From: Trochalopteron elliotii
Taxonomy: Eukaryota > Chordata > Aves > Passeriformes > Leiothrichidae
DNA: 64,000 bases
Assembly (NCBI GenBank): GCA_024734555.1
Contig: JANPWX010000639.1
Span: 1,191,656 to 1,255,655 of the forward strand
Direction: 5' to 3'
In this document: positions 1-64,000 of the stretch, piece by piece
Layout: every line of letters begins with the position of its first letter
How positions within the stretch are numbered: the stretch's first letter is position 1
Translations under genes and position numbers: made by a program
Notes under the pieces: generated by a model
What the model saw: only the letters and a program-made list of their open reading frames with translations
What the model was told of the DNA's origin: nothing
Database searches by the model: none

Positions 1-1857
1 CAACATCAGCATGTTTAGTGAAGCTATTTTGCAAAGCACAAGTATGAATAAAAAAATATTGAGGGAGAAGATGCAAAGGACAACATGAGCTGTAAGGTTT
101 GCATTAGGGTAGAGTTTCCTGAGGAAAAAAACCTGGTGATAGGAAGGACAGCATTTTGTGTTCTTGCAGCACTTGGAACAGACTGTCTGATCCCCAGATT
201 GCAGAAATCAGAGCTGCACTGGAGCCCAACTAAAGGAGTCAAATTATATCCTACAAAAAGCTCTGAAGATGTATTAACCTGGACAAAATCTCCTATTTTT
301 ACTGTGCACACATACTTACAAATCTAATAATCTCATGGGCATTGCACTTCTGGGAGATTACAACGAAAACTAAATTTAAGTGAAAATTAGAGTAATTTTT
401 TATTTTTTGTATCCTATTTTACAGTATAGTTATCCTTAGTCCATAATGGGAACATCTTGCAAAGACAGAGCTGTCAAGACACTATTCAGTCCATCTCACT
501 GCCTTATCAGTAGAGCTACCTCTGTTTGATCATCATCATAATCTTTGCTCTTATTTTAATAACATTATTTTGTTAATTAATAATATCATCTATTAATTCT
601 TAATGAGGCCTGTATATGGAAATGCACCTTGGCATATACATCCTGGGCAATATAGTAGTCATTTAATATGACACAGAAGTGCTTTGCCTGCAAAGGAAGA
701 AGAATTTTGTGCTTCAAATGCTGTAAAAATTTTGAAACCTGCTTAAAATTATCACCTTGTGAATCACTGAACCACAGAGTGGACTCACTTAGAAATAGCC
801 AACATAGGTGACACCAACAGTGTGAATCTCCAAAAATTACTGACACAGGAATATCCGAAATGATTTAAAATCTTGTTGCTCCTCCAGCTCAGCCCAAATG
901 AATTGTTTGCTTGAGCAAAAAACTTCTGTGTTGGCCACTAAGCTGGCTGCCACTGAAGGAGAAGAAGGTGCTTAAGTACAAAGGTATGCACCAGGTGAAA
1001 TTCCAAGCTCTGTTGGGAAAGGTATCTCTTTGGAAGAGGTAGGATGAAACAGCACTCAGGGGGGTCTTCAGCAGAGCCTGAAAGGGTTTTCAAAGCAGGA
1101 ACAAGAATCATCCCCAGCTGGAAAATCCTTTTCATATGGTAATTCAGTGGTCATTTTGTAAATGCTTTCATTTTGTTAAGAAATTGATCCACTCAGCAAC
1201 ACACAGCATTGCAGGATCTTACATTTCCTCACAGACATGCAAGAACTGACGAGCAAGTGTGAGCATGCAAATTGTAACACCTGAAAAAAAGCAATGGGAC
1301 ACATGTGGCTCACAGTGGCAAGAAATGAATCAGCAACAAAGACTCAAATGAAGTTAAGAAAAATGTCAAAACAAAGTGATGTGGCAACACAAGAGGGCAA
1401 CAGCAGATGCACGAGGATATTTAAATGTAGGGACCTGGAGTCTGAAGTGGAGCTTGTGGTCTGTTAACCAGGGGTGTTTTAAGGCAGCAGTTGCACTTAA
1501 TCTCCAGCTAGAGGAAAACCAGAATGCTATTAAGAGTTTTTCCCAGAATCTTAAAATTCAGCAATTATCTGCTACAGGTCATGTGTTCTGCCATTATTCA
1601 ATGCTGTCATTTAAGGACAGTATGACAGATATCAGATTTATTAGGTTTTGTTTCACAGCAAAAATGTATTCACATAATTTCAGAGCATTGAATGGATACA
1701 ATGAACAACATCAATTGTCATTATTGTGTCATTATAACACTGTATGTGGGCATAAAAAACTTGTAAGTCATATTAGTTCTGCAATGGAGCAGCACAAGTG
1801 ACACAACTGTGTCATGATGGCATGGAATACACATTTCAAAGATACAGGATTGTATAC
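1..1857. other. MYLK4 intron (3' part), no gene seen
   Basis: Intronic sequence beyond the last exon in the window. I searched the minus strand for the expected terminal segment (RISASEALKHPWL-like) and found nothing. The plus-strand open frame at 1376-1801 has no recognisable domain or splice logic. Confidence 0.8.
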
Positions 1858-59820
<57,963 letters not shown>

Positions 59821-59914
59821 ACTATGTCCAGTTAATTGACTGTCTGTTCTCCTCTCCACCTTAGATTCATAAACCAGTGAACACTCGTAACTTCTGATTT
59901 CTCCTCTTTCTTGG

Positions 59915-62900
59915 CTGTACAAAAGAAAGACAAATAAGAGGTCTTAGTGTTATTCATGCATTTTGGCTTAGAAAATTACCATGTTGCAACAATTTATATT
60001 TCAACTCTCCTTATACTTGCTGGACCAATACACAGAGTATACAGCACTGCCTGTTCATGGAGACCGTTCTGCACTGAACACCAGATAATTCAAGAAAGCT
60101 ACAAGACCAATATAATTTAATTTGTTCATGGAAACTATTCAGTTCAATAAAATCAACATCTATTGCTGTTGCTGCAGACCTTGCTTATTGAGCACTCCTC
60201 CCTTTTTAGCTGCCTAGGTGGCTCCCTACTGCTCAACATGTTCTTTTTTCTATTGCAGTTCCAGCATGATGATATGCAAGGACCCTGCTATTAAGTTCAG
60301 AAAGATTTTAGATACTAAAAAAAGTAGTACAGGCATGAATACAGTCCTTTTCTCTCTCTTACCACTATCCTGTACCACAAAAATAGGTAGTTGACAAAAT
60401 GGTGGCAATTTCTGGCCCTCTGTTGCAGGCTGCAGAGGAGGACAGTCCTCATCTGGGTTCTTCTCCGCTGCAGGCCCTTGTGATGTGCCTGGCACATACA
60501 AGATGTAGAATCATCAAGGTTTGCCTAATGGTAAGATTGGTTAGAAGGCCACTGCAAGTCAAGCCTTCTCTGTAGAAGGCTTTTTTCAAATTCTCAAATT
60601 TTTATTCCACAGCAAGGTTGTGGGTTTCCACCTCAAGTAATCACTTGGCTACACTTGGAATATATGTCCTTCTGAACAGCTGATTTTTTTTTTTAAAGAG
60701 TAAGAGAAACTACTCTAAAATTCCACTTAGCATTTCTTTCTATACCCAGGAAACAGAGGACCAAAACATTCCTATTGCTGTTATTGCAACCCTTCCTTCA
60801 CTGTACTGGAAACCCAGCTACGAAAGAACAGTGCTAATGCCTTTGCTGTAGAAAGCTGAATCTGTTAAATCTCATTACACAGCTCATAGTTTTCAATTTA
60901 ACTTGCATAAATAACATAAATTATATGGCGTTATTAAGAACTTGTATACAACCTTACAGTCACTGACAGAACAGAGAAACAGCTTTCAGTGTACAACCAA
61001 AGACCCAATTACATCAGTTATTTTTACCCAAACACCTTCCAACAGAAAATGCTCCTCAGTGTTTTGACCCCACATCTGTGCACATGCAGCATATTAAATG
61101 TGCACCTATAGCAAGTAACTGCTCTGCCCACTGTTAGCCCTCCAAGCTTCCCAGATGTGAAAGATTCCACATGCTATCCCTGAGACACAGGAGATGGTTG
61201 AATAGTGGTGATATTTAAAGATGATGGACAGCAAAGAACCATGTAAGCTTGTAGTTTTTAAATGAGTTTTCCAGAGAGATTCCTGCTACCGCGCTGTTAT
61301 AGATTGTGCCGCTAATATGGGAAATGCAGGCACACACAGATCATGGGCCTGTAAGGCATTCGTCATCTGAAGAAATCATACATCCAGTATGTAAAAATGT
61401 CCAGTCTGCTGCTTCTTCCAGCATTGCTCACCAACTTTCACAGCTCCGACATCCCTCCCTTTCCCTCACCATCAGCCAAAAGAACACTTTATGAGATTTT
61501 CTTCATCCATTTCTCAAAACCAGGTTCGTGGATTTTCTTAAAGGCTCTGACAATTTCAGGTGAAATACCCAATGGCTCAGTCTGACCTTCAAGCCAATAT
61601 TCTATAGATCACTTGATCTACTCCACGACAAGGGATGATAAGATGTAATCGAAAACTGTCAGAAAAAGACGGGAGATGTTTCCAGATGCCCTCCTGCTAC
61701 CTCCATGTCTGCAGCTACTCAAATCCCACAGTGATTTAGAGTGACCTGGCTGTGAAGACCTTGTGGCCTGACAAGACTGCAACCAAGGAAAGCTGATTCA
61801 GGCTCTCCATAGCTCTTCAAAGAGCACATCATCCTCTACGCTTTGATCACCAAATGTGGCCATCTATCTAATGAGAATGACATGCCCTAATTAAAGGACA
61901 TGTTTCTTCAAGCTCACCAGTGAGTCAGTTATCTGGGAAAATATTAATGGGATGGCAATCTCAAATGTCTTACTGGGCTCTGTTACCAAGCAGAGACTAG
62001 GATTGAGTCCAAATGTGATTGTCCTCTCCTCCATTATTATCTTAATACATCCCTGAAACAAAAAGCTGAAGAAAGGAAAGTGAAATTTGTTTGTAAGTGC
62101 CTCCTCCAAAGTCCCAGAGAAGAAATCTCACCCTTGTCATGTGCCACTGAGCAATGGGAAACTATGACCTTCACACGGTGTGAAGCTCCATTTCCCCCAA
62201 AGGAGGGTGAAAACGTTACCCTAGTCATTTACATTTCCCAGCTTTGGCCTGGGAGATACTTTCTTCTACTTTCTGGGTCATCTTCAGCAAGCCAATCACT
62301 CACTTCAAGCAAAATATCATGCTTCCTTCACTTACACACTCGGAGACCACACATGTCATGAAAGTACTGTTTAGCTGTAAGCACAGGCAATGCATACCTA
62401 TAGTCCTGCTGCTTTTTCTGTCCTATAGCAGCAAATCAATATATTTGCATTATAAAAATATAAATAATACAGTCAATGTTTCTAAAACTGATCAGGAATA
62501 GAAACGGCCAGGCAAATAGGTATAAGCTGAAAAGCAAAACCCACAAACACCCCATTTCACTTTCAACATCTGGGTTTAGGTTGTAATCCCTTCAGTCAGA
62601 ACTAGGTTTACATGATGGGCTGTAAAGCACTTTGCTTCAAACTCAGTCCTTTGGTCTCCATCATCAGTTCAAATAAAAAATTTATTTCTGACCTGTTGGC
62701 CACTTTCTAACCAGCCATTTTCAAATTTTAAGCCTGGGGGTACTGTTAGCCAGTAGCCAGACTTGTTTACCTCCTACTACAGCTGACATTAGACTGACCT
62801 GAATTTTACAAGCTGGGAACTATTATGTCACAGTGTATAATTAAACCTAAACTTATACTTTAAGAAAGAAAACAAGATGTAATCTGGAAAGAATTACCAA

Positions 62901-63119
62901 TGGGTCAAGTTCGGGTTGTAAATTAGGATGCGATTGGTACCACATACTGTGCCCATCTCTGAAATACAACCTGCCCTGCATTCTGCATAATACAAGAGTT
63001 CGATTTTTAATCTAATTTAGAAAAACAAACAAACAAAAAAGTAATTTATTGATGGTTTTTCCACAGAGAACGAGGTTTTGACATATTTCAGTGAAAGACC
63101 AGATGGACCCCCAAGCCGA
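59915..63119. other. MYLK4 5' flank / region before WRNIP1
   Basis: AT-rich sequence between the first MYLK4 coding exon and the WRNIP1 CpG island. The candidate exon at 60363-60488 is the only exon-like feature. I saw no clear TATA box or muscle-type MEF2 site that would place a MYLK4 promoter here. Confidence 0.6.
60363..60488 (-). other. Candidate upstream exon, possibly MYLK4 5' leader
   Basis: 126 bp bounded by a plausible acceptor (CTTGTATGTGCCAG|) and a strong donor (GATAGTG|GTAAGA). Two of its three frames are fully open. One reads TSQGPAAEKNPDEDCPPLQP and ends LPIFVVQDS plus one base (phase 1 to 1). The length is a multiple of three. It lies about 0.45 kb upstream of the first MYLK4 coding exon. 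Neither open frame joins the phase-2 frame of that exon, so as a direct neighbour it would be untranslated leader. Its phase 1 would fit 13283 or 9177. The evidence is limited to splice-site form and openness. Confidence 0.3.
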
Positions 63120-63197
63120 CACTTTGCTGATGTTGCTCAGCGCGGCCCCGAGGGGCAGGAAAGCCTGGCTGCTGGGGCGGGGAGCGGGCCCGGGCGG

Positions 63198-63209
63198 ACT
63201 ACAGCTCCC
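63198..63209 (+). promoter_or_regulatory. ZNF143/THAP11-type motif ACTACAGCTCCC
   Basis: An exact match to ACTACAnnTCCC, the core of the ZNF143 (Staf) / THAP11 site found in many TATA-less, often bidirectional vertebrate promoters. It sits 47 bases upstream of the WRNIP1 start codon, within the CpG island. Confidence 0.6.
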
Positions 63210-63230
63210 GAAGGGCTGCGGGCGGCCCCG

Positions 63231-63237
63231 CTTCCTG
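63231..63237 (-). promoter_or_regulatory. ETS-type site (CAGGAAG on minus strand)
   Basis: CTTCCTG on the plus strand is the reverse of CAGGAAG, an ETS/GABPA core. It lies between the ZNF143-type motif and the WRNIP1 ATG. This pairing is common in housekeeping CpG-island promoters. A 7-base match alone is weak evidence; the position is what supports it. Confidence 0.4.
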
Positions 63238-63255
63238 CCCCGGCCACGGGAGCCC

Positions 63256-63847
63256 ATGGAGCCGACGGAAGGCGCCGAGGAGGAGCGGCTGGTGCNNNNN
63301 NNNNNNNNNNNNNNNNNNNNNNNNNNNNNNNNNNNNNNNNNNNNNNNNNNNNNNNNNNNNNNNNNNNNNNNNNNNNNNNNNNNNNNNNNNNNNNNNNNNN
63401 NNNNNNNNNNNNNNNNNNNNNNNNNNNNNNNNNNNNNNNNNNNNNNNNNNNNNNNNNNNNNNNNNNNNNNNNNNNNNNNNNNNNNNNNNNNNNNNNNNNN
63501 NNNNNNNNNNNNNNNNNNNNNNNNNNNNNNNNNNNNNNNNNNNNNNNNNNNNNNNNNNNNNNNNNNNNNNNNNNNNNNNNNNNNNNNNNNNNNNNNNNNN
63601 NNNNNNNNNNNNNNNNNNNNNNNNNNNGATTCACGAGGCAGGCCATGGATGCGGGGCCGCGCTGTGCGGGGACAGCCTGGCGCAGAAGCTGGAGGGGAGG
63701 CCCCTGGCCGAGCGGCTGCGGCCGGACACGCTGGGGGACTACGTGGGTCAGGAGCGGGTGCTGGGGGCGCAGACCCTGCTGCGGACCCTGCTGGAGTCCC
63801 ACGAAATCCCCTCCCTCATCCTCTGGGGGCCGCCGGGCTGCGGGAAG
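63256..63847 (+). CDS. WRNIP1: WRNIP1 exon 1 (interrupted by assembly gap)
   Basis: WRNIP1 is a nuclear AAA+ ATPase that binds stalled replication forks, ubiquitin and the WRN helicase. The proposed start at 63256 reads MEPTEGAEEERLV followed by a C and then the gap. Family members carry a ubiquitin-binding zinc finger beginning QCPVC close to the N-terminus, so the UBZ is probably inside the N run. After the gap the codons starting at 63629 read through LEGRPLAERLRPDTLGDYVG to EIPSLILWGPPGCGK, the Walker A motif. The exon ends exactly on its Lys with donor GGGAAG|GTGAGT. RPDTL..Y.GQ and EIPSLILWGPPGCGK are diagnostic of WRNIP1/MgsA proteins. The frames before and after the gap differ by one base, so 332 N is not the true length. 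In-frame ATGs exist upstream (63091, 63103) but lie in the promoter-like sequence. Confidence 0.93.
63296..63627. other. Assembly gap (332 N)
   Basis: An unbroken run of N inside a very GC-rich first exon. Such gaps are common where GC-rich bird exons were not sequenced. The missing part should encode the WRNIP1 UBZ zinc finger and the acidic linker before the AAA+ core. Confidence 1.
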
Positions 63848-64000
63848 GTGAGTGCGGGCGGCCAGCGCCCAGCCCCGCTCCGCTCGCAGCCGGCGGGGTC
63901 GGGCCGGCGCTGCTACACGTGCCTCTTGGGGCCGCTGAACCTAAAACCTGCTAGGTTCGGACTCGCTCTTTTTTTCGCCCCTCTGTCTTCTTGGTTTCTT

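Larger units (their letters stand above)
63120..63960. promoter_or_regulatory. WRNIP1: CpG island promoter of WRNIP1
   Basis: GC content and CpG density rise abruptly near 63135 from the AT-rich flank and stay high to about 63940, around the N gap. There is no TATA box before the start codon. The island covers the presumed WRNIP1 transcription start, exon 1 and the start of intron 1. MYLK4 is transcribed away from it, so the island may also serve a divergent or overlapping MYLK4 leader, but no MYLK4 exon was identified within it. Confidence 0.85.

Noticed and set aside
1376..1801. 141-codon plus-strand open frame
   Set aside because: No family resemblance and composition like translated intron; antisense to the MYLK4 intron.
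63091..63255. Upstream in-frame ATGs that would extend WRNIP1
   Set aside because: They fall in the CpG-island promoter around the ZNF143-type motif, and the encoded residues do not resemble the WRNIP1 N-terminus; 63256 fits the family better.
63078..63954. Long overlapping open frames across the N gap on both strands
   Set aside because: They are open only because N cannot create stops and GC-rich sequence has few stops. Only the 63256 and 63629 frames match WRNIP1.

Overview
The window comes from a vertebrate nuclear genome, most likely a bird or another sauropsid. Genes are split into small exons with GT/AG borders, introns are AT-rich, there is a single CpG island, and only sparse, worn interspersed repeats are visible, with no Alu- or L1-like sequence recognised. 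Two neighbouring genes are recognisable. MYLK4 (myosin light chain kinase family member 4) runs on the minus strand over nearly the whole window. Exon 1 of WRNIP1 (Werner helicase interacting protein 1) starts on the plus strand at the right edge. As I recall, the same two genes are adjacent and divergent in human 6p25.

MYLK4 by region, in transcription order (right to left). A first coding exon at 59656-59820 (spliced exon 59656-59914) encodes the short MYLK4 N-terminus. A 34.5 kb intron follows. A second, alternative N-terminal exon at 24554-25202 encodes a 215-residue, coiled-coil-rich segment resembling the N-terminus of MYLK3. Both exons end in phase 0, so both can join the 67-bp exon at 13721-13787. 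Next come two exons of acidic, low-complexity sequence (12812-13283 and 11801-11991). Then seven exons between 9177 and 1858 encode the kinase domain from the glycine loop to just past helix G. All exon phases chain correctly. The terminal exon, about 40 residues by comparison with human MYLK4, lies beyond the left edge.

Phase bookkeeping predicts at least two proteins. A short form skips the two acidic exons (663 bp, in frame) and has 345 complete codons in the window. A long form has the coiled-coil N-terminus and the acidic cassette, with 726 complete codons.

The right end (about 63120-63960) is a CpG island. It carries an ACTACAnnTCCC (ZNF143/THAP11-type) motif and an ETS-type site just upstream of the WRNIP1 start. 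A 332-base N gap interrupts WRNIP1 exon 1. The exon ends on the Walker A motif GPPGCGK, immediately followed by a GTGAGT donor.

The rest is intron or intergenic sequence. It holds a few MIR-like SINE fossils, a possible solo LTR next to the first MYLK4 exon, microsatellites, several perfect inverted repeats and one CpG-dense patch. I saw no tRNA, rRNA or CRISPR and no prokaryotic feature. No convincing third protein-coding gene was found.
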